DNA of 64,000 nucleotides from Apis mellifera (GCF_003254395.2 NC_037653.1:2852001-2916000); one strand, 5' to 3'; numbered from the stretch's first letter, positions 34,456-48,639 are shown. The notes: generated by a model not told the origin, from the letters alone. Made by a program: numbers and translations.

Positions 34456-36379
34456 AGTTGTATATTTTGTAATGAAAGAAAAATAACCTGAAGTTGTATA
34501 TATTCTACCAAATTATCAATTTCGATATATCGATCGTCCAAATATTGATGGCGAAAAGCATTATTCGATACTTTCTATCGATATATCGAAATTATCGAAA
34601 TATCGATGTATCGTTACCGTTTCTAGTCGAGACAGTGTCGCATAACGAAAGATATTCTCGTATTAGCTAATATTATTGCATTCACTTATCGAAAATGAGA
34701 AATAATAAGTGTGAAATAAAAGAATATGTTCGGTTATTCTAAAAAATCCACAAATTCTATTTAAAAAAATTTTAAAAAGAGTGTGCGTGTACTATTATAA
34801 AGCAAAATATGACTAATATCGAGATACTATAGTTCAGGCGGTTAGAGAAAGGGGGCGACAAGTAGAGATAGAGAAAAAAAATTCACGTTCCGATGATTAC
34901 GTAACACGAATCACGGTACATGTTTGCGACGGCTCGTCAGAATGAAAGGGACGCATGTGACGAGCAACGACCGGAACTCTCTCGAGGACAGTGGCACTGA
35001 ACTTGAGAGAGAAAGAAGAGAACGTAACAAGTAGAGGAAACAGACATCGAAACGTGTCGCTGTGAAAACTCGTATAGTCATGAATTGCCTTCCGTGACTA
35101 ATGACTGGAATTGGATTTTAGCAGCGGGCCGCTGATACGTAGAACATGAGCGTGTCGATGATAATGATCATGATGTATAGGGATAGCATTGACTGGATAC
35201 AAGGTACAGAAAATCGTTTTCTTGCTTTCATTGTACAATTAAACATTACTCTCGTATATTTTTTTACGCATAATATTTATTATAGAAATTATTTTGCAAA
35301 AATTATTAATTTATAGAAAATTTCATATTCTCCCCGGCAATAGTGAAATTTAAAATATATAATGTTACTTATTTATTACTTTTAACGATTTCTCATTATT
35401 ATTAGTTTATTACGAGTGTATGTCCTTTTGCGTCAAGAATGTACATATATTTGTAATAATAATATATATTTATCGAGATGCACAATGGTTTGAATATTAA
35501 TTATCATTGATTATAATTTCGTTGAAAATAATTGCATACGCTTGCAATTTCTTTATTAGTTGAAATAAATAACAAACATAATGATTACATTTACTGTCAA
35601 TATATTTCCAATTTCTCTCGAATTTCTATTTGTCTGATTTTGTTGTAAAAATATTCATTTCAAGTTTCATTTTTAGAAATAATAACAACAGAAATAGTAA
35701 CAAATTTTCAAGTTATTTAATTTTACAATACTTGTACAGCACGTTTTCGTATGAAATTTTTTAAATTTATTCGTTCGATGTTTTTATCAAATCTATTTTT
35801 ATATCTATTGAATCTTTCTATCAAAAAATCAAAATAATATTTCATATTTCTCTTCTCTCTATTTTGTGCTTTATAAATATAAATATAAAGAATGAAAACT
35901 TTTGTTTCTTTGCATTGTTTATTAAACTTGCAAAAACATCGGGATCCACATGATTGGGTCTAATGTCGTCGAAATATTACGTCGGTTCATACCTGCGTCA
36001 CAAGTTGTTATACCGTTAACGTTCAATCAATTTACGAATGGATGATAAATTAGACAAAACTATAATTTTAATAAATTAATTAACAATCAAATTTTGTTCA
36101 GATTTTCATTAAAACGTTAATTTTTTTTCTATAATAAATTATAATTAACAATAAAAATAGACGTGTCTTTCATAAGTTATACTTTTGAATAAAAATATAC
36201 TATTTTGAGAGGTTAATAAATGATTAATAGGTTAATAAGTTTAAGATGACAAGATTATATATATTTGTTTTAAACTTTCACTATGTCAAAGTGAATAATA
36301 TGAATAATATGAATAATATCGTCAAAATGGAAATTAATACTTGATCGAAATTACGATGAAAATCCCTTTTCTAGAAATC

Positions 36380-36700
36380 GGTATAGAAGAAAGCTTTTCT
36401 TCGTGGTAAACGTTCGAATTGCGCGTGCGTATTTCAGGTGTAACTATGACAGAAGAGCGCGTGCGTGCACCTCGTAACACGAAGCACACGAAGACACGTC
36501 TTTAGATCCCGTATACTTCCCGCAGTAGCGTGCCAGCTTGACCAATTAAGGGCCTCTTCCGTCGAGACCTCTTAATGGTGGATGTGTTGCGTTCACTCGA
36601 GCGTGCGCGCAACTAAGAACCAGCCCTCGTAACAATGTAATTTTCCGTAGCCGTTCCACTTCGGATCGTCTGGTTATTCGACGTTCAATGCGCTCTTCTC
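36380..36700. promoter_or_regulatory. Candidate ovo upstream enhancer island
   Basis: Complex CpG-rich sequence (GAATTGCGCGTGCGTATTTC, GAGCGCGTGCGTGCACC) lies between AT-rich flanks and contains a CAGGTG E-box at about 36435-36440. No open frame of note. Confidence 0.35.
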
Positions 36701-36999
36701 CTTGCTTCTTTTTTGAGATTTTAGCAGCAAATATAGCATATCATTTTTCTCACATTTATTTATGCATATTTTTTTAATACATATATCTATAAATAGAAAT
36801 ATAATCATTAGATGACTATTAAATAAATAATATTAATGTATACTATATATAATTATACTATATTATATGTAATACTATATATAATGTATTACTATATATA
36901 ATTGATCACAATTACTATACTATATTATATAAGTATATTTCATAAAAAGTTGTATCTATCGAAAGTATCAATATTAATTTTAACGAATACTGAAAATTA

Positions 37000-37540
37000 T
37001 CGAGCTACGTCTTGGAAATGGCAATGGTTGGCACAGTGAGAAGTGTAGCGTTATATCGAAGGTCGAAACCATCGTGGAACTTCGCAGGGGAACGCCGTAA
37101 CCTCGAGAAGATGTGTGGAGGCGAGGCCAATGAATGCACGACGCCGAAGAACGGGAAGGAAGGTGAGGCGTGATCACGGTTCTGACCTCAAGAACTCGAG
37201 AAAGAGAAAAAACGAAGAGAAAGAGAAAGAGAAGGGAGAGAAAGATCAAGGCGAGAGAAAGATCGAGGAAAACCAGCTGAAGCGGGAGATGAAGGGCCAC
37301 AGGATTCAGCATACATATGTGCACGAATCGAGAGAACTCGCCGATTCTCGCTTCGTTTCTTCAAAGTTCTCTTCTTTTTCTCTCTTACGGAGGTATATAC
37401 GCGCGGCAGGCATACGCGTGTAAATTTCTGGAACTTGATACTTTTCCGTGGCGCGTTCGAAGGCAGAAATCATTCGCATAGATCTGCGAATGAATCTCTG
37501 TTCTGCGACTTCTTGGATAGTTCAGTCGTACCCAAACATG
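37000..37540. promoter_or_regulatory. GC- and purine-rich island upstream of ovo
   Basis: The island contains a GA-rich stretch (37200-37300) flanked by complex sequence. Overlapping open frames on both strands (102 and 114 residues) are biased by the purine run and I do not accept them as genes. Possible enhancer. Confidence 0.35.
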
Positions 37541-40500
37541 TCATTTTATTTGCGTCGCATTAAGTAAATGAATAATAATTTTGTTTTATACGTATAGAAA
37601 CATATAATGAGATTCCTCTATGAGATTTCTAAAATATGCATTTTAACGTGAAATAATATAGGAAAAAGTAAGAATATATAAGATCTTTTTTGTTTTAAAA
37701 AACAAACAAATAATTTTAAGAAATTTTTTTACTTCTTTTAAATCGTTTTATCATGATGAATTATGTCTCATTATCAAAAGTGAGTATTTTTTTTCACAAA
37801 TATAAAATAATTATCAATTAAATATTTTAATTTTAACCTATAATTTCGATAGACACAATCTTTTTATCGATCGAGTTTCATAAAGAATTTTATTATTTTA
37901 TTCTGAACGATCTAATTAAAATCTATATTTAGACAGTTTTACGATTAGTGCAAAAAATCTGTAAAATTCCGGAAAATCAGTCTCATCGAAACGTGACGCG
38001 AGTAAACGTGCGTTTGTGTAACCTATGCTATACGGTATCCCTAGTTTGGTATGAAAGGAAAGGAAGAGCGACGAGTCGGAAACAAGACGAGAGATCTAAC
38101 CTGAACAATGCGAAAGGCACGGTAATTCGCACCGCGTTCGAGTAATAATTTTTCCGGCGACAGGAAAATCATTCCGTAGATAGATGAGAAGGTGGAGCAC
38201 GGTCATGGGAAGAAACCATTAGAGGAACTTCCTCTGGCTTGGTAGTAGCAAGAAACTTTGCCTGTGTTTTGCGCTTTGCCGCGCGATTCTGCTCGCATGT
38301 GCGACCAGGAGAGACCAGGTAACAGCGTTCCCGTGTTACCGGTCCGCGGCCACTGTAATTTATTTAATGTAAGCGGCACATCATGGTTGTGCGCGCACAT
38401 GCGCATGCGTATACTGGGTGTTCGAACGAAGTAGAAAACTAGATATAGAAAATTGAATGATTATAATATAGAAACTAAACAAATATGGTGGTATACAAAG
38501 ATGTCTGTTGAAGTTCATTTTCATGTATAATCAACTTAATTACAAAACTATATAAAACCATAAAATCATATCATAATAAAATTATCTATCTTTATTTACA
38601 GTAACTATTTATATCATATTTTAGAAATTATTCAATTATTTTCGTATTCGTATTTATTTATAAACAATAGGTTATGTTCGTACATTTTGAGGTATGTAGT
38701 ATTACATTTAGATATATATATAGAATTATATTTCAAACAATTATTTGTAAACTAATATTATTTTTTTATACATAGCTTAAAATATGAATTGTAATAAATT
38801 GATACATACGATTATTTTTAATATCATTATTGTTAATTTCGTATGATTTTACTTATGCTATAGGGTAAAATTAGAATAAGAGAAATTTGTTTTTGAAACT
38901 TGTTTATTCTTTTTTATTTCATATTTATTAAGAAAGTGTTATATTTTAATGAACATAATTACATTATTTAATTTATTTTAAAAATTAATAAACAGTTATA
39001 GATTTAGAATTTTAAGTATGAAATTTTTCTCTATTAAACGCGAAACAAAACAAAGATAATTGTCTCATTTTGTTTAATGCAAAATAAAATTGCTCATAAC
39101 TTGAAAAATAAGTTTCAAGACATGTTTATATATCAATTTTTATATTTTTTTTATACTTAATTTTTTAAGACATTTGTATATTATCTTTTATATTTAATTA
39201 TTTTTAATTTTTAGTATTATTTCTTCAATTTTCTACTAACTTGAATCGAACACCTTATATACGTGCTGCTCACGTATCTGTCTTTATATGTGCATCGTGG
39301 AAATCTACTATTGGCAAGCAGGCGTATCGATAAAAGTAAGTCTAATATTGTGCACACTTTGTAAATGCATTACAACATAAATTTTGATAAAATTCGAAAA
39401 GATTGAGATTTAAAATAATATAAGATTCTTGTTTCTTTTTTGAGGTTAGAATGCATTATAGATGTTTCTATTATTGAGAAAATTCTTTTTTTGAATATAT
39501 ATATCAATAGAGAGAATTAATTTTTCCTATTAATAGAAACGAATCAATTTTAGAATCAATTAAAGAAAATATATGATCTTTTTATGTATGTATCTTTTTA
39601 TCGATATTTTACGATAATAAATAAAATCGATATTATATTGCAACAATTTATCTTTGAATAAATTAAATTCTGTAATGATAAATCAAAATTATAACATATA
39701 AAAATTGCAAAATTATATAGAGAAGCATTTATGATAAATAATTTATGAAAATTGTTTCATGTTTTAAAAATAAAAGGATATTTACTGGAATAAAATTAAT
39801 ATTTGATTTAGAAGAAAAAACAGCGTTTATCATGAAATTTTATCATTAGGTAACGAAATAATTAGTAATTGAAAATTGCTTGCAATTAAAGCAATTAATG
39901 TGGAAAAAAAATTTTTTAAAAATGATATATAACATCCAAGAAAGAAATCATTTTTCGTTATGCTACTGGCAAACCAACTAGTAGCTTATTTGATTGACCG
40001 ATAAGAATTATTACAAGTTCGTTAAGTAGTTTTAAAGTAATCTTTCAAATGATCTATTTTTCTATTAATAATTTATTCAACAATAATTATCTCACATTTA
40101 GTAGAAATAGAATAGACCGAGATGAAAAGTTATTTTTATTTATTTTCTTCCTTATCTATTTTTTATTATTTAAAATTATATTTCGAGTAATAACAAAATT
40201 ATTAATTAAAAATAAAAAGAGAAAATTTTACTACTATTCTTCTGTCAATTCTAACCTCAATTATTTAATCAATTGTAATTTCTTAATCTTAAAAATTATT
40301 TAAAAAATTTAAACTTTTTATCAAAAATTATTCTAAATTATAATTATGACAATGATATAATTATGATATAATAATATATATTGCAATAATTATATTTTTC
40401 TTTTTCAGAATCATTCTTTCAAATATTCCACGATATTTGCACAGGCCAATGTATCAAATGCATTCACCAAAATTAAAGAATCACATGAAATAGTTTTTAT

Positions 40501-40579
40501 TAATGAAATGTAACATATTGCTCGATTCAGGAAATTTCTCCGAAATATCGAACTTTTGATAAAAAAAAAAAAAAGGAAA

Positions 40580-40880
40580 CAGCGATAGCGAAAACCGTTT
40601 CATCGATCGATCGTCGTTTATCATGCCAGCATAAACGTGGAGAGACACCATCTAGGAAGTCAGCGGGTACCAGCATGACGACATCAGATTTGCTTTCCCG
40701 TTTCATTCGATCGTAAAGCTGCCACGAAGATTCTCATGATTTTTTGCGAAAAATATCTTTGTTGCGTACTTTTCGATCCTGAGAATACAGTTCTATTTCC
40801 TTCGCCTTCTCTCGCTCCTCGAGATATTTCTTCCTCGTTTACGGATTTATGGGAATTGTCTTGTGATTTATTCCTCGTGA
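40580..40880. promoter_or_regulatory. Candidate ovo upstream enhancer island
   Basis: Complex sequence with repeated ATCGATCGATCG and CATGCCAGC motifs sits in AT-rich flanks. No coding frame. Function inferred only from composition and position. Confidence 0.3.
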
Positions 40881-41191
40881 AGATTTCTTTTATTGTCGAA
40901 TCTTGAATCTTTTGACAACAAAAGATTATATGATCGATGTAATTCTCTCAGTGAAAGATCTCAATGGATTTTTCACAATATTATTGGATTAGGAAAAATT
41001 TAACTTTTATAAAATGAACATTTTACAAAAATTATTACAGAATTGTGGTGAGAACTTTGAATAAGATATTGTTTATATAAAAATGTAGATTGAGGCTCAT
41101 TTATTAAATTATAAACAATTGAAATTTGTGTTAGACGAAATATAAATAAAAATAAAGTATTATTTTAAATTATATAATGAAAGAATCAAAT

Positions 41192-41280
41192 AAGATTTAA
41201 AAATTATAGATACGTATAGGTTAAGTTATGTTAGGTTATGTGCATAGGAAAGTGGAATCTTGTTTTTTATAATATTTATA
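41192..41280. repeat. 89-bp dispersed direct repeat, copy 1
   Basis: This copy matches 41661-41749 with a single difference (GATACGTATAGG versus GATACATATAGG). It contains GGTTAAGTTATGTTAGGTTA. Confidence 0.92.
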
Positions 41281-41660
41281 TTTTTTCTATAAGAAATAGA
41301 ATAGTTTGCATCGTAGAAATGGAAAAGAATTATTTTAAAAATTAAATTCTATCTAATTTCGTGAAATAATAGGAGAAATATATAAAAAAGGAAGATTATA
41401 GAGAAGAAAAAGACATCTTTTAGGAAAGTTCAATCGAAATTGGAACAACTAGTTTCACTCTCGAACGAGCGGTATCAAGCGTGCGAGAAACGGTTCTTCG
41501 AGGTGTTCATCTGCTTGTATTGCTTAAGAATGAGAGAACGTATTTATTACATGTATCTATACAAATGTCATTTAGAAACATATCAAAAGATAGAACAAAA
41601 CTTTTATCTTTAATTTCATTGATTTTATTTTAGTTTTAATTTTTCATTGTATGTAAATGC

Positions 41661-41749
41661 AAGATTTAAAAATTATAGATACATATAGGTTAAGTTATGT
41701 TAGGTTATGTGCATAGGAAAGTGGAATCTTGTTTTTTATAATATTTATA
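41661..41749. repeat. 89-bp dispersed direct repeat, copy 2
   Basis: This is the second copy, 469 bases from the first in the same orientation. The near identity suggests a recent duplication or gene conversion. No flanking terminal repeats or target-site duplications are evident. Confidence 0.92.
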
Positions 41750-42499
41750 ATATTTGTTAATACATTTGTTAATTAGTTAGTTCCAATCAAATTTCAAAAA
41801 TTTTATTTGCATTTTAATAAATAAATAAATCTCAACTGACATTTTTATATTTAAATATATTTTTATCTAAATATTTTTACCTAAATTATTAGGGTTATTA
41901 TTCTTGAACACCCGAAAGACATTAAAAGACAAGGTATTCCATATCGTAAATAATGGTCATTATTTCTTCCAAATTTATTATCCGAGTACCTTCTTCAAGC
42001 TATTATACTCAGTTGTAAAACTGCATTTGTTATCTTATAAGGAAATTTACGTATTCTGAAAAATTTTATTTTAATAATATACAAAGTATAATAATAATAA
42101 TAAAACATAACTGATTATATGTATATTATTTTTTCACAAGATAATAGAACATAAAATCATTTATATTTTATAATTTAAAATTTTCCCTCATTTCTTATAA
42201 TTTCCAAGTTTTATTTTAAAAAAATAATAGAATACATTGAAGATTGATTTTATTGATTTCTCATTTTGCTGAAAGTGATATTTCATTAATAAAAAAAATT
42301 GCTTCATGTATAATGAAGCATTATAATCTCATAATAAAATATTCAAAATTTCATACATAAAACATGGAATTATTTTTGGTTTTGCTGCAACACCAACGCC
42401 TTGTCACGTAAATAATCTAAAATCAAAAAAATTAATTTTCTTTCTGATAATTGACAGTTAAATTATTATATCTGAACGCACTTACATTTGTCCCGTCTT

Positions 42500-42850
42500 A
42501 TCAGAGAAAAAAGTGACCCGATGTTAAAAGCACCTGTGTTCAAGTACGCATGCATGCGTGACAGAGGCACGGATAGCGGGGAGAAACGTACGAAACCCTA
42601 ACCTGGCTCAAGTTGACCTCCGCACCTGGATTTGCGATCGGTGTGTCGGGTATTTAACGGAACCGTGAAGAAAGTAAAGTAGAAGGCTGGGGGCCCTGCA
42701 CAGGTGGCCTTAGCCAGAAGAAAAACACGTCTCGAGGACTCGTCTGTTTCTCCCGATCGTTGTGCAACGGAACTCGTTCACCGATGCCATTCCGCGAAAC
42801 CTGTGCAACGATTCCTTAAACGGAGAAAATTCTGGAAAATGTGAAGTGAA
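42500..42850. promoter_or_regulatory. Island with E-box cluster
   Basis: CACCTG at 42531-42536 and 42623-42628 and CAGGTG at 42701-42706 are three Snail/ZEB/E-protein-type sites within about 175 bases, in a complex island that also has GGGGGCCCTGCACAGG. Candidate enhancer of ovo. Confidence 0.4.
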
Positions 42851-43739
42851 TTATTTTTTTTTTTTTTGCGATTTTTTTTTTGATTTTTGTAAAAAAAAAG
42901 ATTTTGCATAAATTTGAAAATAATTTCAAATTTTTTTTTTTTGCTAAATTTCTACAAAAATATTACATTTAAAGAAACAAGATATAATATCTTTGATTTA
43001 TTTTCAGAAACATAATATTTAACATTATCTTTTTATCTCTCATGAAGATTAAATTAAATCATGATTATGTTATAAGTGATGATTATTTATTTGAAAATTT
43101 TAATATTTTAATTGCGTTAAACAAATTTTCTATTTACTTATTGAAAATATCAATATTATATTAATTTCATAAAAAAATTGGAGAAGCTATTTCTAATAAA
43201 TTTTTCATCATCAATGTGATTTATTATGTTTTAAAAAAAATTCCTTTCCTTTAATAAAATCCGGTTATTTCGGATGTAAGTAAAATAAACTGGTGGCTAT
43301 GTGTTCATCACGGCTTCGTGATTTCCATCATCATTCAATATCAGCATTCTAGGAAGTAAATATCTTCGAAAATGGATAAAACAACTATTTATCATTATTG
43401 ACAAGAATTTTTGTCTTTTTCCAGATTTTTATAATTAAATTGTTGTAAATAAGAGTTGTACTTAAGTTGAAAATATTTAAAATAAAAAAGTAAAAATAGA
43501 AGATTGAAAAATATTTCATTGAATTTATTTGAAATAAAATAAAAAAAAATATATTATTTTTGAATTCCTCAAAAAGAGATTTTGGAATGATTTCATCATA
43601 ATTATTAATGTAAGAAATTCTATATTTATTTCATTGTATTTTGTATTTTAATTATAATTTTACAATTCTGCTATATTTTATATAGAGGTTATGTTTGTGA
43701 AAAAATATATTACAGATTTGATTATTATAAAAGGAGGTC

Positions 43740-43930
43740 ACGATTCAAAAAAATATGAGAAACACTGTGATAGGAGAATGTTGCGAATTGATTCACTGAA
43801 GCCATATTTCAGGTCAGATTGCCGGAATCTTACACGTGACTCAGAAAACCTTGAATAGAGGGGACAACGACCTCCGAATTTTATAAACTTGGGACTTTCC
43901 TTGATGTCATCTTTTGATTCATTTCATTTT
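43740..43930. promoter_or_regulatory. Island with perfect kappaB-type site
   Basis: GGGACTTTCC at 43891-43900 is a canonical Rel/Dorsal/NF-kB site. AGGTCA half-sites of nuclear-receptor type occur at about 43736-43741 and 43812-43817. The surrounding sequence is complex and not repetitive. Candidate enhancer. Confidence 0.35.
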
Positions 43931-44939
43931 GTTCTAGTACCATAATCAGAGTGTATATTTTATAAATGCAGGAAAAGAGAAAGAAAAAGTAAGAAAGAAA
44001 CAATTTGATAGAAGTAAAAAAGTCATATGAAGAGAAAATCTTGATATGTATTAAAAATTTTTCAATATTTAAATTTTTGAATTTTTTTTAAAATTAATTA
44101 TGAATATATCTTGTTTAAAAAAGATAGATAACATGATTTTGATTTTAATTTTAATTTTAAAATTATATTATATTACAACAATATTAGAAAATCTTAAATA
44201 AAATTAGCAAAAATTAGGAGTACAAATAAGAATAAAATATTATTTTTGTAATTTATAAAGTATAGTTGTCTGTATAGTATAATGTAATATAGTATATAAT
44301 AGTTTTCGTTTTAGCTTTTTGATATTGATTGCTGAGAAGATTAAGATTCTTTAAAATTCATGTACAATTTCCTTTAAATTCATGTATAATGCATACAGTT
44401 TTTTTTATACTATATTATACATTTTTTATTTTATAGATATTCAATAATAATAATCAACAAGATGTTAATATATTCATGAAACTTTTGAATCAAATGAGAT
44501 ATTAAGGATCAATTATTATGTCACAACAAATAATTTAAGGTTATATATTAAGTTTATATAAATAAGTGAGGTAACATCTATCTATTATCATAACTTATCT
44601 TATTTTTTGTCAATTATATTTATAAATAATTCTATCTTTTACATTTTCAAATATAAACTAAAATTTCAAAATTATATGTGTATACATATTGTCCTAATTA
44701 AATATGTCCTAATAAATTATGTATTGTTCCATATAATAATATTGTAGAAATTATCATTCCTATTCAATTCAATTCATAATTCATTTCTAATTAAATTTCA
44801 AATATGAGACAATTTTAAAACTTCATCACTAAATATAAATTAATGCTATTAACTCGGAAAAAAATCAATACTTGCAATTTCTTATCCAGATCGTTTAAAA
44901 AGGAACAATCATTTGTATTTCCGGTTTCTTTGAAGGAAT

Positions 44940-45560
44940 TGGTGACCGATGGCTGCTGGAATTCTAAGGAACATAAGGAACCCAACTAGAAGGAAGAATA
45001 CCGAAGAACGTGGCAAAAGAAAGAAGAAAGAAGCAGCCTGGCTAGCTGTGTGCGGACTCTGGGTTTCGCCAAGAAGACGTAACGGTAAATCCGCGGCCGC
45101 TGGCGTCCGATGAACCCACTCTCAGCCTCGCGCACAACTCGTGTAGTCCAGTGAACACGCGTTTCTTTACCTGCCTACGTCTGTGTTTAGTGTTGCGCGT
45201 GTAGGTGCGCAAGCCAGATGCGCGTGTAGGTGCGCAGGCCAGATGCGCAAACGAACTGCGGAATACATGTGCTATGTAAGCGACCACGACCAAGCCACCA
45301 AACCTGTCATCGAATTATTACTATGCGAATAGGTACGTATATGCATACACACATCTGTATAAATGAACATATATGATGTATAGTATAAGTTGTATATACA
45401 ACGTGAATAGCATTTCAGTCGGTTGTGCTTTGTGCTTTTCCTACGAGGCCCCCACTGAGTGGCCTGCGTCAGGGACAAGGAAACCTGGGACAGCAGGTTG
45501 CGTCATCGACCGAGAAGGAGAAGGGTTAGTATCCGGAAATTGGGTCGTTCAAGTTTGATG
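44940..45560. promoter_or_regulatory. GC/CpG-rich island upstream of ovo
   Basis: This is among the most GC-rich blocks of the upstream region (GTAAATCCGCGGCCGCTGGC near 45085). It contains a GC-rich tandem repeat. Short overlapping open frames on both strands lack any recognisable family signature. Confidence 0.35.
45194..45250. repeat. 25-bp GC-rich tandem repeat
   Basis: The unit TGCGCGTGTAGGTGCGCA plus AGCCAGA spans 45194-45218, repeats at 45219-45243 with one change, and a third copy begins TGCGCA at 45244. It is unusual in being GC-rich in an AT-rich region. Confidence 0.9.
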
Positions 45561-46459
45561 GGATTTTAATGAACCCATTATGTGATTTGTTAGCCAGGAT
45601 TTGAGAATTTAAATAGGATTTTCTATTATTGACTTGCAATGGAATAGGTTAAGTATATTGACATATGTGTATTATTGTTTGAAGATTTTCTTTTTAAAGG
45701 CAATTCTGTTTTCGATCTCATATTAGATTCAAATCGATTTTTAACTTTTGTATGGTAAATTTGAGATTCATTCTGATTCAATTTTATTCTATTTTTAATA
45801 AAATTTCATGATATGAATTAGTTGTGTATTTAAAAAGTCTGTAAATATTTTTTCAAATATAAATGTAATTTAATTACATTATGAAAAAATGTAATAAAAA
45901 TATTACATGTATAACGTAATAATTAATTTTTCATTGCAATTAATAGTTATATTTTTTTATCCATGTATAAATACCATATATCTATTTCCTTATAAATATA
46001 CATAATATGAAAAGTATTTTCAAATTCATAAAATTTAAAAGTGAGAAATCATAAATATTAAATCAATATATTATTTATAGCATTTTTATTGATATTTGTA
46101 TTAGCATTTTCTATTCTCTTTATTATCAAATAATTTCAAACAAATTAATTTTTTTATATCTTTTAAAATCTTTTTATCTTTTATTCTTTGATTAATTTTT
46201 GAAGAAATAATATAATTAAGATTTTAGAATTAGAATTTGTTTAGAATTATATTTTTTAATAACTTTTATTCAAATTTATAATATATTGATATATTTCTAT
46301 GGTTTTTTTATTCCCTATTAAAATTCCATTTTATGAAGTAAATCATTATATTTGATAGTACTATAGTATAGTTACTATCAACAAACATTATAATAAACGA
46401 AAAATAAACTTTTAAAATAAATTAATTCATTATATCTATTTTATTTTATCACATTATTT

Positions 46460-46820
46460 GTGATGTATAAATCAGTACGAAATCGGCACACGGTATCGAA
46501 AGTAAGTACCACTCATACGCAAGTCGTATATGCCGATAGCCGACGCAATCGCATCAATGCGGGGCATATGCATTCGTTGACCGAGGTGAAAAGTGAACAA
46601 CCGGAGGAAAAATTCTGTAAGCACACCAGTGAAATGGAAAACGCCAGACTCTCTCATTTGAGCCGTATCGTATTTACGTCATTCATTAATTTCACATCAG
46701 CTAGATGGTTTCTGATTATGTTCATCTCGATTCGTTATACTACAATCAACAATTCGTATATTTTTCGTATTTTTGATGATACATCGCAATGCGCATATTC
46801 TATTGTTTCGAGAACGATTG
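46460..46820. promoter_or_regulatory. Candidate enhancer island with a chance 123-residue frame
   Basis: The complex sequence resembles coding composition, and a + strand frame of 123 codons crosses it (VVYADSRRNRINAG). It matches nothing I know, lacks clear splice partners and drifts into AT-rich sequence, so regulatory DNA is the better reading. Confidence 0.3.
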
Positions 46821-48639
46821 GAATTTGTTAAAAATCTTTCTTATACTGCAATCATTTATTTTTACGAAGGGAATATCAAATTTTTCATATAATTAAAAAA
46901 TTTATAGAAATTGTACATATATTTATGTCTTATTTTCCTTTTTTTTTCTTCTTTTCTTAAGGAATTAATTTTTTAATATATCAGGATTTTTTAAACGGAT
47001 TTTTTAAAAGGATGGTATTAATTTAGAATTTAATTTCACATAAAAAATTTCTTTTATAATGAATTGTACTTTGAAGTTAAAGATAAAAATCAACAATCAT
47101 TTCACATTCTTATACAAAGAAACAATTTATATATTTGTATTTTTCAGAGAATGATTCCTGATTGATCTCTCAAATTCAATTTTTAGGAATTTTTATTTCT
47201 ATATTTTAAAATTTCAATTTTTAAATTCAAATATAATACTTCTTAATTTAATAATTTTTCGAATTATTCAATTATTATTGTACGAAAATGTAAATTATTT
47301 CGATTATTGTAAATAACTTCTTTGAGGTTATGTAATCGAAGTGAAATTGATTTATATCGATTATTCATCGATCGTTTTACCTACTTTTAAATGTTAATTC
47401 TTAATTCAAGAAATTGAAAAGTTTTCATTTTATTCATAACAAAAAATGAAAGAAAATATGAAGTGAAATAAAAAAAAACAATTTTGAAATTATTTTAATT
47501 TTTTTTTTTAAATTTTATTTTATCATTAAAAATAGAAAATAAAATAAAAAAAAGTTTGAAAATATTATATATTTTAAAATAAGAAAAACAATAGGAAAAA
47601 AAATAATAAATAATTTTCTATTCTATCATATTTTATTCATATTTTCAATTATTCAATATTCAAATTTATTTAAAAAATTTTATTTTATTAAAATAAATAA
47701 ATAATAAATATCAAAGAAGCGTGAAAATGTTGAATATTAAAAATGGTTTTTCTGAATGTAAGAGATATGAGATAATACGAAGGACATACAGAGTAAAGGA
47801 GAAAGGACAAAACATAATGGAGGTAGAAATACAGTTATCTCGGTCTCAGTGAGTTCTTGCTATAGTCGTGTTGCTTGCTCTTCTTTTCATCTTTCCTGTC
47901 ATTATCTCCATCCTTGCTTGCACTTTAATTAGCTTCACTTCGAATGAGAATCCACGCTCATAAAAATCGTCTTTCATGTGAACAAATACACGACAAGTAT
48001 AGTAGTAACGGAATATGTAAAAAAAACAAAAAAGATATTTGGTTCTACTCTTTACGATCCACCGATAGACAAAAAAAGAACTCATCCTTCATTGTAATTC
48101 AAAAATAATGAAAATTAAAGATGATTTATATACGAGTTAACCTCAAAAATGTATATTCTGAATAAAAGTGTACATATCAAGAGAAAAAAATGACAGGTTG
48201 GAAAAAATTAAGAATTTAATATTAAATACCAAAAAAATATATATATATATATAAACTGAATCATATATTTTATAATATATTTATAAAATGTAAAATATAT
48301 ATTTATACATATATGTGATAATATTTATATTAAATATCCATCGTTTATTAAATATCTTAATTATAAATATAAATAAATAAATATAATTGTACTTTATGAT
48401 ATATTTATAAAATAGAATAAAATTCTTGTAAATAACATTAAACATTATTTTGTTTCAGAGATAAAAACTTTAAAATTAGAATAATAATGTATAGTAATAA
48501 TAATAAAGAATAATCTCAAAAATGGACATACAAGAATTATGTCATTCGATAAAACAATAAATAACAATAAAAGAACAAAGAAAAAACAATAGTCGATAAT
48601 CGATGTTTAGATCGAAACAAGAAAGAATGATAAAGAAAG

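Noticed and set aside
46460..46831. 123-residue + strand frame
   Set aside because: Ordinary-looking start but no family, and the second half is AT-driven Ile/Phe/Thr composition.
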